Origin: Mangrovimicrobium sp033283265
GTDB lineage: Bacteria > Pseudomonadota > Gammaproteobacteria > Pseudomonadales > Halieaceae
Assembly (NCBI GenBank): GCA_033283265.1
Contig: JAWMQN010000002.1
Coordinates: forward strand, 248,001-312,000
DNA: 64,000 nucleotides
Direction: 5' to 3'
The stretch's first letter is position 1. Each line of letters opens with the position of its first letter. Shown in pieces: positions 37,644 to 46,792 of the stretch. Made by a program: the position numbers and the translations under genes. Below the pieces are notes generated by a model that was not told where the DNA came from, made no database searches, and worked only from the letters and a program-made list of their open reading frames with translations.

Positions 37644-38216
37644 ATGAAGTACCTGTTTAGCGCCCTGTTCTGCCTCACCCTGCTCAGCCTGCAGGGCTGC
37701 GGCAGCATGCTCGCCAGCATCAACGCGGACTCCATCGACGAAGACGAGGGCGAGCGCACCCTCGGCCGCATGGTCGAGGATGAGAACATCGAAACCAAGG
37801 CCGCGGTAAACATCCACGCCGCCGATCCGCTGTTCAAGGAAGCGCACATCGATATCGCCAGTTACAACGGCTACGTGCTGATCGCCGGCCAGGTCCAGGA
37901 CCAGGCACTGAAAAACAAGGCCACCGAGGTGGTGCGCGAGATTCGCGGCGTGCGGCGCATCTACAACGAGCTGGAAATCGCCGCCCCCAGTTCAGCCATG
38001 ACCCGCAGCTCGGACACCTGGATCACCACCAAGGTGAAGTCCTTCCTGCTGGCCAACAGCAACACCCAGGGCTACCGGGTGAAGGTGGTGACCGAAAACG
38101 GCGTCGTCTACCTGATGGGACTGGCAACCGCGACCGAGGTTGAACGCATCGCCGAGCAGGCGGCGGACATCACCGGGGTACAGAAGGTGGTTAAACTGTT
38201 CGAGCTGATCGACTGA
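37644..38216 (+). CDS. dolP: BON-domain outer membrane lipoprotein DolP
   Basis: 190 residues. Lipobox LQGC with Cys19. Two BON domains follow (about 50-112 and 125-190), with HIDIASYNGYVLIAGQV and KVVTENGVVYLMGLA. Family members stabilise the outer membrane near division sites and support BAM. It lies 7 bases after diaA. Ends 14 bases from the convergent rnhB stop with no visible terminator between them. Confidence 0.92.
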   Translation: MKYLFSALFCLTLLSLQGCGSMLASINADSIDEDEGERTLGRMVEDENIETKAAVNIHAADPLFKEAHIDIASYNGYVLIAGQVQDQALKNKATEVVREIRGVRRIYNELEIAAPSSAMTRSSDTWITTKVKSFLLANSNTQGYRVKVVTENGVVYLMGLATATEVERIAEQAADITGVQKVVKLFELID

Positions 38217-38230
38217 TCCGCAGCGACCGG

Positions 38231-38833
38231 CTACTCCAGGGCGTCCAGCAGCTCGCGCACCGGGGCAAAACTGCGCCGGTGCGCCGGTGTGACACCCAGC
38301 TCGCGCAGGGCGCTGAGGTGGGCCGCAGTGGGATAGCCCTTGTGGCTGGCAAAACCGTAGCCGGGATAACGGCTCTCCAGCGCGACGAGTTCGGCGTCGC
38401 GCTGCACCTTGGCGAGAATCGACGCCGCCGCAATTGCCGGCACCCGGTCGTCACCCTTGACCACCGGCTGCGCACGGTACTCCCAGCGCGGCAGGCGATT
38501 GCCGTCCACCAGCACGAAACCCGGTTGCACCGCCAGGCCCTTTACCGCGCGATGCATGGCCAGCAGTGACGCCTGGAGAATATTGAGTTCGTCGATTTCC
38601 GCCACCGTCGCCCGGGCCACACACCAGGCCAGCGCCCGCTCGCGGATTTCCACCGCCAGGGTTTCGCGGCGCTTCTCGCTCAATTTTTTCGAATCGCGCA
38701 GGCCCTCGATCGGCCGCGCCGGATCGAGGATCACCGCGGCGGCGACCACGTCCCCCGCGAGGGGGCCGCGACCGACCTCGTCTACCCCGGCGAGGTCTGG
38801 CCCCTCGTAGTCCGGCTGGAACAGGTCTCTCAC
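38231..38833 (-). CDS. rnhB: Ribonuclease HII
   Basis: 200 residues. Cleaves RNA in RNA-DNA hybrids and at single ribonucleotides. DEVGRGPLAGDVVAAAVIL holds the first catalytic Asp-Glu pair. DSKKLSEKRRE, VDGNRLP and AIAAASILAKVQRD follow. Overlaps lpxB by 4 bases. In E. coli dnaE follows here, but in this window the convergent dolP ends the cluster. Confidence 0.96.
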   Translation of the reverse strand: MRDLFQPDYEGPDLAGVDEVGRGPLAGDVVAAAVILDPARPIEGLRDSKKLSEKRRETLAVEIRERALAWCVARATVAEIDELNILQASLLAMHRAVKGLAVQPGFVLVDGNRLPRWEYRAQPVVKGDDRVPAIAAASILAKVQRDAELVALESRYPGYGFASHKGYPTAAHLSALRELGVTPAHRRSFAPVRELLDALE

Positions 38834-39969
38834 GAGCCGCGCTCCACCAGCAGAGGCTCCAGTGCAGCAGCGGCACTGCGGGCAAAGTCCTGGCGCAGGG
38901 TCGCGTGAATCGCCTCAAACCCGGCCACCTGTGCGGCGACTGCGTCCGGGTCGGCCAGCAGCCGCCAGACCTCCTCGGCGAGGCTTTCCGCCGTCGCGGC
39001 ATCCTGCAGCAGTTCCGGCACCAGGCGCTTGCCGGCCAGCACGTTGGGCAGGGCCGCAAACTCGCTCTTCACCAGCCGGCTGACCAGTTGCCAGGTCAGC
39101 CCGGACAGGCGGTAGCCCACCACCATCGGCCGCTTGAGCAGGGTCGCTTCCAGGGTCGCCGTTCCGGAGGCGAGCAATACCGCGTCGGCCGCCGCCATAA
39201 CCTCCCGGGAGCGACCATCGACAAGGATCACCGGCAGCCCGGGGTGCTGCGCCAGCGCGGCCTCGACCTGGCCTCGTCGGGCGGCGTTGGCCGCCGGCAG
39301 CACAAACTGCAGTTCCGGATCGCGTTGATGCAGCAGTGCCGCCGCCCGCAGGAACAGTGGCGCCAGCAGTCCGACCTCGCCGCCGCGGCTACCCGGCAAC
39401 AGGGCCACAAGCTTGCCGCGTTCCGGCAGACCGAGTTCGCGCCGGGCAATCGCCGCATCGACCCGGTCGGGGATTTCGTCGGCCAGCGGGTGGCCAACGA
39501 AATCGACCGGGATGGCATTCTGCTGATAAATAACCGTTTCGAAGGGGAACAGGCAGAGCATCCGGTCCACTGACTGCTTGATGCCCTTGATCCTGCCCTG
39601 CCGCCAGGCCCACACCGAGGGGCTGACCAGGTGGGCGGTGGCAATGCCTGCCGCGCGCAGCTTGCGTTCCAGGCGCAGGTTGAAATCCGGGGAGTCGATG
39701 CCGAGGAAGAGGTCCGGCGGGTTGTCGCGGAAGTGGCGGTAGACTGCGCCGCGAATGCGCAGCAACTCGGGCAGGCGCTTGAGCGGCTCGGTGAAGCCCA
39801 TCACCGAGAGCCGGTCCATGGGGAACATGCTGTCCAGGCCCTCGGCCTGCATCAGCGGGCCGCCAATGCCCTCTACAACCAGGTCGGGGTGAGATTGCCT
39901 CAGGGCCGCGATCAGGCGCGCCCCGAGGATATCACCGGAGGCTTCTCCTGCGAGAACGCCGATACGCAC
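38830..39969 (-). CDS. lpxB: Lipid-A-disaccharide synthase
   Basis: 379 residues, GT19. Joins UDP-2,3-diacylglucosamine and lipid X. GEASGDILGARLI at the N-terminus, VEGIGGPLMQAEGLDSMF, a YVSPSVWAWRQGR-like stretch (HLVSPSVWAWRQGRIK), FVGHPLADE, LPGSRGGEV and ASGTATLEATLLKRPMVVGY are visible. Directly after lpxA (5-base gap) and overlapping rnhB. Confidence 0.97.
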   Translation of the reverse strand: MRIGVLAGEASGDILGARLIAALRQSHPDLVVEGIGGPLMQAEGLDSMFPMDRLSVMGFTEPLKRLPELLRIRGAVYRHFRDNPPDLFLGIDSPDFNLRLERKLRAAGIATAHLVSPSVWAWRQGRIKGIKQSVDRMLCLFPFETVIYQQNAIPVDFVGHPLADEIPDRVDAAIARRELGLPERGKLVALLPGSRGGEVGLLAPLFLRAAALLHQRDPELQFVLPAANAARRGQVEAALAQHPGLPVILVDGRSREVMAAADAVLLASGTATLEATLLKRPMVVGYRLSGLTWQLVSRLVKSEFAALPNVLAGKRLVPELLQDAATAESLAEEVWRLLADPDAVAAQVAGFEAIHATLRQDFARSAAAALEPLLVERGS

Positions 39970-39974
39970 GGTGA

Positions 39975-40745
39975 CTAGCGGACGATGCCGCGCTCCGAAG
40001 CGCGTATGGAGTCGATCAGGGTCTTCACTTCCGGGGTGTCGCGCAGCATGGTTTCGAGGCGCTGCATGGCGACTTCCAGGGTCAGGCCCTGGCGGTAGAC
40101 GATCTTGAAGGCGCGCCGCAGCTGGCTGATGGTCTCACTGCTGAAACCACGCCGGCGCAGCCCCTCGGCGTTGATGGTCTTGGCCTCCGCCGGCTGGCCG
40201 CTGACGGTGACGAAGGCGGGCACGTCCTTGCCGATGCCGGTGGCCATGCCGCTGAAGCTATGCGCGCCGATCTTGCAGAACTGGTGCACCAGGGTATAGC
40301 CGGAAAGGATCGCCCAATCACCGACGTGCACGTGCCCTGCCAGCGCCACGTTGTTGACCAGGATGGTGTTGTTGCCCACCACGCTGTCATGGCCGATATG
40401 CACATAAGCCATGATCAGGTTGTTGCTGCCGATCGTGGTCTCGCTGCGGTCCTGCACGGTGCCGCGGTGGATGGTCACATTCTCGCGAATGACGTTGTTA
40501 TCGCCGATGGTCAGCCGCGTGGGTTCGTTGCGGTATTTCAGGTCCGGCGTGGCCTCGCCGATGCTGGAGAACTGGTAGATATGGTTGTTCGCGCCGATAG
40601 TCGTGGGGCCACGGATAATCACGTGGGGCTCGACGATGGTGCCCGGGCCGATCTCTACCTCCGCCCCTATCATTGTCCAGGGACCGATCTGCACGTCCTC
40701 GGCAATACGCGCGGACGGATCGACAATGGCAGTTGGGTGGATCAT
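39975..40745 (-). CDS. lpxA: UDP-N-acetylglucosamine acyltransferase
   Basis: 256 residues. Left-handed beta-helix made of hexapeptide repeats. First enzyme of lipid A synthesis, adding the 3-O-acyl chain. MIHPTAIVDPSARIAEDVQIGPW begins the repeats, AYVHIGHDSVVGNN contains the catalytic His, and the C-terminal helical part has GLRRRGFSSETISQLRRAFKIVYR. Overlaps the fabZ stop by 4 bases. Confidence 0.97.
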   Translation of the reverse strand: MIHPTAIVDPSARIAEDVQIGPWTMIGAEVEIGPGTIVEPHVIIRGPTTIGANNHIYQFSSIGEATPDLKYRNEPTRLTIGDNNVIRENVTIHRGTVQDRSETTIGSNNLIMAYVHIGHDSVVGNNTILVNNVALAGHVHVGDWAILSGYTLVHQFCKIGAHSFSGMATGIGKDVPAFVTVSGQPAEAKTINAEGLRRRGFSSETISQLRRAFKIVYRQGLTLEVAMQRLETMLRDTPEVKTLIDSIRASERGIVR

Positions 40746-41173
40746 CTGTCGGCGCAGAGAATGGTTGCGGAGGAGGCCAGCTCACCGTCGACGTCAGACT
40801 TGACGTCGAACTTCCAGATGCCGCGGCGCTCGGACACAATCGACGCGCGCAGCATTACCCGGTCGCCCGGCGTACAGGGGCGCTTGAAGCGCAGGTTATC
40901 GACACCCACCAGGTAATACATGGAGCCGTCTGCAGGCGTCTTGCCTACGGACTTGAAACCGAGAATGCCAGCGGCCTGGGCCATCGCCTCGACCAGCAGC
41001 ACACCGGGGAATACCGGCTTGTCCGGAAAGTGGCCGTTAAAATAAGGCTCGTTGATACTGAGGTTCTTGTAGGCAACGATGGACTCGTTCAGGTTCAGCT
41101 CCACCACTCTGTCCACCAGCAGAAACGGATAGCGGTGGGGAAGGTAGACGCGAATCTCATTGGTTTCCATCAT
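40742..41173 (-). CDS. fabZ: 3-hydroxyacyl-ACP dehydratase FabZ
   Basis: 143 residues. Hot-dog-fold dehydratase of fatty acid elongation that also sets the pool shared with lipid A. HRYPFLLVDRV, NGHFPDKPVFPGVLLVEAMAQAAG with the catalytic His and Glu, and KFDVKSDVDGELASSA are visible. Lies between lpxD and lpxA, the usual place. Competes with LpxA for hydroxyacyl-ACP. Confidence 0.97.
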   Translation of the reverse strand: MMETNEIRVYLPHRYPFLLVDRVVELNLNESIVAYKNLSINEPYFNGHFPDKPVFPGVLLVEAMAQAAGILGFKSVGKTPADGSMYYLVGVDNLRFKRPCTPGDRVMLRASIVSERRGIWKFDVKSDVDGELASSATILCADR

Positions 41174-41214
41174 GGTGGCTCTGGTTCCTTATATTCCGGT
41201 GACAATCAGCCTTA

Positions 41215-42225
41215 CTATTTTTCGGTTTTCTCGACAGCGGTAAGTCGCTGATACATCCGGTCCAGATGAAGAAAACGCACTGCGTTGCGGCGCCACTGCC
41301 GGGTGCTGTCCATCGGGGTGCCGGACGAATAGGAACCCGGCTCGGTTATAGAGTGGGTCACCATCGTCATCCCGGTAATATGCACACCGTCACAGATTTC
41401 CAGGTGACCTGCGATCCCAACGCCACCGGCCAGCGTGCAGTTAGCGCCTATAATCGAACTTCCCGCCAAACCGACGCAACCGGCTATCGCGGTATTTTTT
41501 CCGATGCGGCAGTTGTGGGCGATCATCACCTGGTTGTCGATGATCACACCGTCCTCGATGACAGTATCGCCGAGCGCGCCGCGATCAATCGTCGTGCTGG
41601 CGCCGATGTCCACGCGGTCGCCGATGCGCACCCCACCGAGCTGGTGAATCTTTTCCCAGCCCTGGGGTCCGGGCGCAAAACCGAAACCATCCGCACCGAT
41701 AACACTCTGCCCGTGTACCGTGCAGTTCTCGCCCAGCCACACATCGTGGTAGATCACCACGCCGGGGTACAACTGGCTGCCTGCACCAATGCGACTGCCC
41801 GCACCGACATAGCAGTTGGCGCCAATCACTGCGCCCTCGCCCAGTTGGGCGCCGGACTCGACCACCGCGTGGGGGCCGACACTCACGTTCGCTGCGAGCT
41901 GCGCATCCGCGGCAACGACTGCAGTAGGATGCACACCGGCCGGTGGCTGGGGTGCGCGATCAAACAACGCGCTGATGCGGGCAAAGGTGAGATAAGGATC
42001 CCGTGCCGAGAGGCTGTCGACCGGGCACTGCTCGACAAATTCCGGCTGCAGGATCACCGCGCCCGCCCGCGTCGAAGCGAGCTGGCCGGTGTATTTGCGG
42101 TTGGCGAGAAACGAGAGTTGGCCGGGGCCGGCGTCGGCCAGGGCGGCCAGCCCGGAAATCTGTCGCGCCGGGTCGCCCGCGAGTTGCAGGTCGAAGCGTT
42201 GCGCCAGTTCCCCGAGCGTAATCAC
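41215..42225 (-). CDS. lpxD: UDP-3-O-acylglucosamine N-acyltransferase
   Basis: 336 residues, start GTG 42225. The N-terminal uridine-binding domain (LGELAQRFDLQLAG, LSFLANRKY) is followed by hexapeptide repeats such as IGANCYVGAGSRIGAGS and the catalytic VMIAHNCRIGKN. Adds the second acyl chain to the lipid A precursor. The ribosome binding site GGAGAG lies within a small palindrome (GGAGA gtaa TCTCC) that also holds the skp stop, so translation may depend on ribosomes finishing skp. Confidence 0.96.
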   Translation of the reverse strand: MITLGELAQRFDLQLAGDPARQISGLAALADAGPGQLSFLANRKYTGQLASTRAGAVILQPEFVEQCPVDSLSARDPYLTFARISALFDRAPQPPAGVHPTAVVAADAQLAANVSVGPHAVVESGAQLGEGAVIGANCYVGAGSRIGAGSQLYPGVVIYHDVWLGENCTVHGQSVIGADGFGFAPGPQGWEKIHQLGGVRIGDRVDIGASTTIDRGALGDTVIEDGVIIDNQVMIAHNCRIGKNTAIAGCVGLAGSSIIGANCTLAGGVGIAGHLEICDGVHITGMTMVTHSITEPGSYSSGTPMDSTRQWRRNAVRFLHLDRMYQRLTAVEKTEK

Positions 42226-42232
42226 CGGGAGA

Positions 42233-42754
42233 TTACTCTCCAGCGGTCATCTGGTTGAGCTTGTCCGTAAGCTTGGCGGTGAGGTTGTAGCCGGCGTCGG
42301 CGTGGATCACCGCTTCCTGGCGCACCAGCAGGCCGATGCCCTCGGAAGCGATCAGGCCGCGCAGCGCTTCCTGCACCTTCGGCGACATCTCCTGCAACAG
42401 GGCCTGGCCTGCACCGGCCTCCGCCTGCTTCAGTTTGCCGGCGACGTGCTCGAGGTCGGACTGCTTGCTGGCAAGTTTCTGCCGCATGCTGGTCTGCTGT
42501 TCCTGGCTCATGACCGCCGCGTCTTTCTGGAAGGTCTTGACCAGTTCGTCGAGTTCTTTTTTCAGCTTGTCGAACTCGGCCTTGTCAGCCTTGAAATCAG
42601 CCTGGTTGGATACCGCCTCGAGGCGCTTCTGCGCCAGGTCAGTCTGCAGGATGGCTTCCTGCAGGTTGACGACGGCGATCTTGCCCTGGGCCAGGGCCAG
42701 CGCAGGCATGGTCAGGGCGAGGGTAGCAATCAGGGCTTTCATCAGGTTGGACAC
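42233..42754 (-). CDS. skp: Periplasmic chaperone Skp / OmpH
   Basis: 173 residues from GTG 42754, supported by GGAGA five bases upstream. ATG 42742 is four codons later without a ribosome binding site. Signal peptide LIATLALTMPALALAQG. The mature part is mostly charged coiled coil (DFKADKAEFDKLKKELDELV and onward), forming the tentacles of the trimer that carries unfolded outer membrane proteins from Sec to BAM. Lies directly after bamA. Confidence 0.93.
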   Translation of the reverse strand: MSNLMKALIATLALTMPALALAQGKIAVVNLQEAILQTDLAQKRLEAVSNQADFKADKAEFDKLKKELDELVKTFQKDAAVMSQEQQTSMRQKLASKQSDLEHVAGKLKQAEAGAGQALLQEMSPKVQEALRGLIASEGIGLLVRQEAVIHADAGYNLTAKLTDKLNQMTAGE

Positions 42755-42782
42755 AATATTCTCCGGGGGTAATGAATTATGG

Positions 42783-45356
42783 TCAGAAGCCGCGGCCAAG
42801 GGTGAACTGGAATACTTCTTCTTCGTCGTATTCCGCCGCGTTCAGGGGCTTGGCGAGGCTGAAGGTCATGGGGCCGAATCCGGTGATCCAGGTCACCCCG
42901 ACACCCACGGAATAGCGCAGCTCGTTGAGATCAACGTCGAAACAGTTGATCTGCGAGGAGCCGCAGCTGCTGGAAAAGACATTGCCGGCGTCGACAAAGA
43001 AGGCCGAGCGCAGCTGGCTCTGGTCCTCGATGAAGGGCAGCGGGAAGAGCACCTCGGCGCTGCCCTCGATCAGCACGTTGCCGCCGAAGGGGTCGGGGTC
43101 ATCGCGCACGTTCTGGAAGAGGATCTTGCCATCCTTCACCACGTAGCCGACGTCATTGCCAAAGGCGACGATTTCGCCGTCTTCGTTAATCTCGGTAACC
43201 GGCCGGGCAAAGCTGTAGACATCCGCCGGGGTCGAGCGCGGGCCCAGGGTGTTGCTTTCAAAGCCGCGCACGGAACCGAAGCCGCCGGCGAAGAAGTTCT
43301 CGTAGAAAGGCAGGCCCTCGGTGTCGCCGTAGCCATCGGCGTAGCCCAGCTCACCGCGCAGGCGCAGGGTCCAGGCGCCCCTGATCGGGAAGTAGATCTC
43401 GCCGCGGTAGTTCAGCTTGTAGAACTCGAGGTCGGAGAAGGGCACCGCGACTTCCAGCGAGATGGAGTTGGCCGTACCGCGGGTCGCCAGGCGGCCGCGG
43501 TTGAGGGTGGACTGGCTCCAGCTCGAGGTGAAGGTCCAGTTCAGGTACTGGTTGCCGTTGAGGTCGAGGAATCCCGGCTCGGAAGGCGGGGTAAGGTAGC
43601 TGTCCGGCAGGCTCGCAATCGGCTGCAGCACCTCGATGGCGGCATAGGTGCCGTCGTCCAGGACCTGGCTTTCGAACCAGTAGTCGATGCCGTCCTCGAG
43701 ACGCGGGCTGGCCTTGATTTCCTGCACCGCGTAGCGCCCGGCGGTGATCTCGGTATCCGCCACGCCAAAGCTGAAGCCGAGGCGCTGGGTCTCGCTGATC
43801 GGGTAGCCGAAGTTGAGGGCCGCACCGAGGGTGTCGGTGGTATAGCTGGCCACGTTGACCTCGGAGAGGTCGGTGGAGCGGTAGTAGATGTTCCAGCCGC
43901 GGCTGACCCCATCCTCGGTGTAGTAGGGGTTGGTGTAGCTGAAGCTGTACACGTCCTGGTACTTGGAGGAGTTCAGGTTGATGCCGACGCGCTTGCCGGT
44001 GCCGAGGAAGTTGTCCTGCTGCAGGTTCAGGCCGAGGATCAGGCCCGCATCCTGGGCGTAACCGAAGCTGGCGCCGATACTGCCGGAGGACTGCTCTTCC
44101 ACGGTGAAATCGAGGTCGATCAGGTCGTCGTGACCGGGCACCGCGGGGGTATCCACGGAGGCCTTGCTGAAGTAGCCGAGACGCTCCAGGCGCACCCGGG
44201 ACTGTTCGATACTGGAAGCCGATGCGGGGGCGCTCTCCATCTGGCGCATTTCCCGGCGCAGCACCGCATCCGCGGTTTTCTGGTTGCCGCGGAAGCCGAT
44301 CCGGCGCACATAGGTGCGCTTGCCGGGATCGACGAAGAATTTCATGTCGACCACCGTGGTGCCCTCTTCGACCTCGGGGATGCCGGTAACCTTGGCGAAG
44401 TTGTAGCCCTCGTTACCGAGGCGGCGGGTCATGAACTCCTCGGTGGAAGTCACCAGTTGCTGGGAGAAGGTCTGCCCTTCCGCCACCAGCACAAAGCGGC
44501 GCAGGTCGTCCTCGGGCAACACCAGGTCACCGGAGAGGTCGACCTTGCCGATGGTGAACTTGTCGCCCTCGGTGACGTTGGCGGTAATGAAGACCTCTTC
44601 CTTGTCCGGGGATACCGAGACCTGGGTGGAGTCAATGCGGAACTGCAGGTAGCCGCGGTCCATGTAGTAGGACGTCAGCGCTTCCAGGTCGCCCTGCAGC
44701 TTCTCGCGGGAGTACTTGTCGTCGTTGGTAAAGAAGGACAGCCAGCCGGTGGTTTTCAGCTCGAACACGTCCTCGAGCTCGTCGTCGCTGAAGACCTCGT
44801 TGCCGACCACGTTGATGTGCTTGATCGCCGCTACCGTACCCTCGTCGACGTCGATATTGATCGACACCCGGTTGCGCGGCTCGGCTACCACGTCGGCCTC
44901 GATATTGGCGTCGTAACGCCCCTGCTGTACGTACTGGCGCTGCAGTTCCATCTGCATGCCTTCGAGGGTGGAGCGCTGGAACACCTGGCCCACCGCCAGG
45001 CCGGCACCTTTCAGGCCGTCGAGCAGGGCGTCGGTCTCGATGGCCTTGTTGCCATCGATATTGATCTCGCTGATGCTCGGGCGCTCGGCCACCACCAGTA
45101 CCAGCACGTTGCCGTCGCGGCCGAGGCGAATATCGTCAAAGTTGCCGGTGGCGAAGAGGCTGCGGGCGGCCGCGCGCAGGGCGGCATCGTCGACCAGGTC
45201 ACCGACCCCGACAGGCAGGGAGGCGAATACGCTGCCGGCGGAGATCCGCTGCAGGCCTTCAACGCGAATATCGGAAATGATAAAGGTGTCGGCTGCAACC
45301 AGTGGCGCCCAGAGGCACAACACCAGGGCCAGTATTTTGGGGAGTCTTGTTGTCAA
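42783..45356 (-). CDS. bamA: Outer membrane protein assembly factor BamA
   Basis: 857 residues. Signal peptide (LALVLCLWAPLVAADT), five POTRA domains in the periplasm (about 25-430), then a 16-strand beta-barrel. The conserved VRGF of barrel loop 6 is in FGSVRGFESNTLGPR, and the chain ends in a Phe (LGRGF), as outer membrane barrels do. No ATG or GTG fits the start. TTG 45356 gives an intact signal peptide and is the best choice. Between rseP and skp, as usual. A large open frame on the opposite strand is a GC artefact. Confidence 0.96.
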   Translation of the reverse strand: MTTRLPKILALVLCLWAPLVAADTFIISDIRVEGLQRISAGSVFASLPVGVGDLVDDAALRAAARSLFATGNFDDIRLGRDGNVLVLVVAERPSISEINIDGNKAIETDALLDGLKGAGLAVGQVFQRSTLEGMQMELQRQYVQQGRYDANIEADVVAEPRNRVSINIDVDEGTVAAIKHINVVGNEVFSDDELEDVFELKTTGWLSFFTNDDKYSREKLQGDLEALTSYYMDRGYLQFRIDSTQVSVSPDKEEVFITANVTEGDKFTIGKVDLSGDLVLPEDDLRRFVLVAEGQTFSQQLVTSTEEFMTRRLGNEGYNFAKVTGIPEVEEGTTVVDMKFFVDPGKRTYVRRIGFRGNQKTADAVLRREMRQMESAPASASSIEQSRVRLERLGYFSKASVDTPAVPGHDDLIDLDFTVEEQSSGSIGASFGYAQDAGLILGLNLQQDNFLGTGKRVGINLNSSKYQDVYSFSYTNPYYTEDGVSRGWNIYYRSTDLSEVNVASYTTDTLGAALNFGYPISETQRLGFSFGVADTEITAGRYAVQEIKASPRLEDGIDYWFESQVLDDGTYAAIEVLQPIASLPDSYLTPPSEPGFLDLNGNQYLNWTFTSSWSQSTLNRGRLATRGTANSISLEVAVPFSDLEFYKLNYRGEIYFPIRGAWTLRLRGELGYADGYGDTEGLPFYENFFAGGFGSVRGFESNTLGPRSTPADVYSFARPVTEINEDGEIVAFGNDVGYVVKDGKILFQNVRDDPDPFGGNVLIEGSAEVLFPLPFIEDQSQLRSAFFVDAGNVFSSSCGSSQINCFDVDLNELRYSVGVGVTWITGFGPMTFSLAKPLNAAEYDEEEVFQFTLGRGF

Positions 45357-45415
45357 GGTTCGCTCAGTCTGCAGGTTGGGCCCGTGGGTATTTTTGTTGC
45401 AACTCGGCGCAATCG

Positions 45416-46768
45416 CTACAGGCGCGTAAAGTCGTTATACAGGGCCAGCATCATCATGCCCAGGACCAGAAACAGGCCCACCTGATAGCCCAGCGTCTGT
45501 ATTTTCTCAGGTACCGGGCGCCCCGCCAATAGCTCGATACTGTAAAACAGCAGGTGCCCGCCATCCAGGACGGGTATCGGCAGCAGGTTCAGTACCCCGA
45601 GACTGACGCTGAGCAGGGCCAGGAACCCGATATAGGACTCCAGGCCGGACTTCGCCGAGGCGGTGGCCACTTTAGCAATGGTAATGGGGCCACTCAAGTT
45701 TTTCGGCGAAATGAGGCCCATGATCATCTTCTTGATCGATTCCAGGGTGAAGCCGACCAGGTCAGCGGTGCGGGTCACCGCCGCCACCGCGGCCTCCAGC
45801 GGGCCGCGCTCGAACTCTCTGCGCAGTTCCGGCGGCATCTCGGGGATGGCCACACTGACCCCGACCCGGCCGATCGTCTCGCCGTCGTCCTCGGCGGACT
45901 CCGGGGTGATGTCCAGTCGCAGCGCCCGCGAATCGCGCTCTACCTCGAGGGCGATCTGCGTCTCCGGGCGGGCGCGGACGTAGTCGACCCAGTCCATCCA
46001 GCTGTCCATGGCGATGCCATCGGCGCTGAGAATGCGGTCGCCCGGTTGTAGATGAGCCCGCTCCGCGGCGCTGCCGGAAACCACCTCTTCCACCACCGGC
46101 GGCACTTCGGGGGTGTACATCACCAGGCCCAGGCCGCCGAACAGGTCGGGCTCCTCCTGATCCGACAGCCAGCGTTCGATATGTGCCTCGGACTCGTAAA
46201 GCAGGTCGGATTCGGGATATCTGGTGGTAAAGGTGATCGTGCCGGTATCGCCGATGCGCTCGAGCAGGGCAAAACTCAGGGCCTGCCAGGTGGGGGTCTC
46301 ACGGCCGTCGACGGCGACAATCTCCTGCCCCGCTTCCAGCCCCGCCACTTCGGCGATCGAGCCGTGCTTGACGTCGCCGAGCAGCGGCGCATAGCCGCTT
46401 TCACCGCCCATGAACAGGAACCAGTAGGCGAGCACGGCGAGAATCAGGTTGGCCAGCGGCCCCGCTGCCACGACGGCAATGCGCTGCAGCACCGGCTTGC
46501 GGTTGAAGGCCTGGTCGAGCAGTTCAGCGGGCACCTCGCCCTCACGCTCGTCGAGCATCTTGACGTAACCGCCAAGCGGGATGGCCGCGACACTGTATTC
46601 CGTCCCCAGCTTGTCGCGCCAGCTGGCCAGGGGCTTGCCGAAGCCGATGCAGAAGCGCAGCACCTTTACCCCGCAGCGCCGGGCCACCCAGAAGTGGCCG
46701 AACTCATGCACGGCGACCAGCACCGCGAGGGTGCCGAGAGTAATCAGTACAGTTTCGATGATTTCCAT
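45416..46768 (-). CDS. rseP: Site-2 intramembrane metalloprotease RseP
   Basis: 450 residues. Cleaves the anti-sigma factor RseA within the membrane after DegS, releasing sigma-E. Zinc site HEFGH at residues 21-25, two PDZ domains in the periplasm (GSIAEVAGLEAGQEIVAVDG and SGSAAERAHLQPGDRILSADG), LSGPITIAKVA, and the second active-site motif NLLPIPVLDGGHLL. Four membrane segments. Position before bamA places it with the outer membrane genes it helps regulate. Confidence 0.96.
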   Translation of the reverse strand: MEIIETVLITLGTLAVLVAVHEFGHFWVARRCGVKVLRFCIGFGKPLASWRDKLGTEYSVAAIPLGGYVKMLDEREGEVPAELLDQAFNRKPVLQRIAVVAAGPLANLILAVLAYWFLFMGGESGYAPLLGDVKHGSIAEVAGLEAGQEIVAVDGRETPTWQALSFALLERIGDTGTITFTTRYPESDLLYESEAHIERWLSDQEEPDLFGGLGLVMYTPEVPPVVEEVVSGSAAERAHLQPGDRILSADGIAMDSWMDWVDYVRARPETQIALEVERDSRALRLDITPESAEDDGETIGRVGVSVAIPEMPPELRREFERGPLEAAVAAVTRTADLVGFTLESIKKMIMGLISPKNLSGPITIAKVATASAKSGLESYIGFLALLSVSLGVLNLLPIPVLDGGHLLFYSIELLAGRPVPEKIQTLGYQVGLFLVLGMMMLALYNDFTRL

Positions 46769-46792
46769 TAATTCAGGTAGTCAGCCAGGTCG

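Noticed and set aside
42336..45485. Open frame of about 1050 codons on the plus strand
   Set aside because: Antisense to bamA and skp. Composition is that of a GC-rich shadow frame and no protein family is recognisable.
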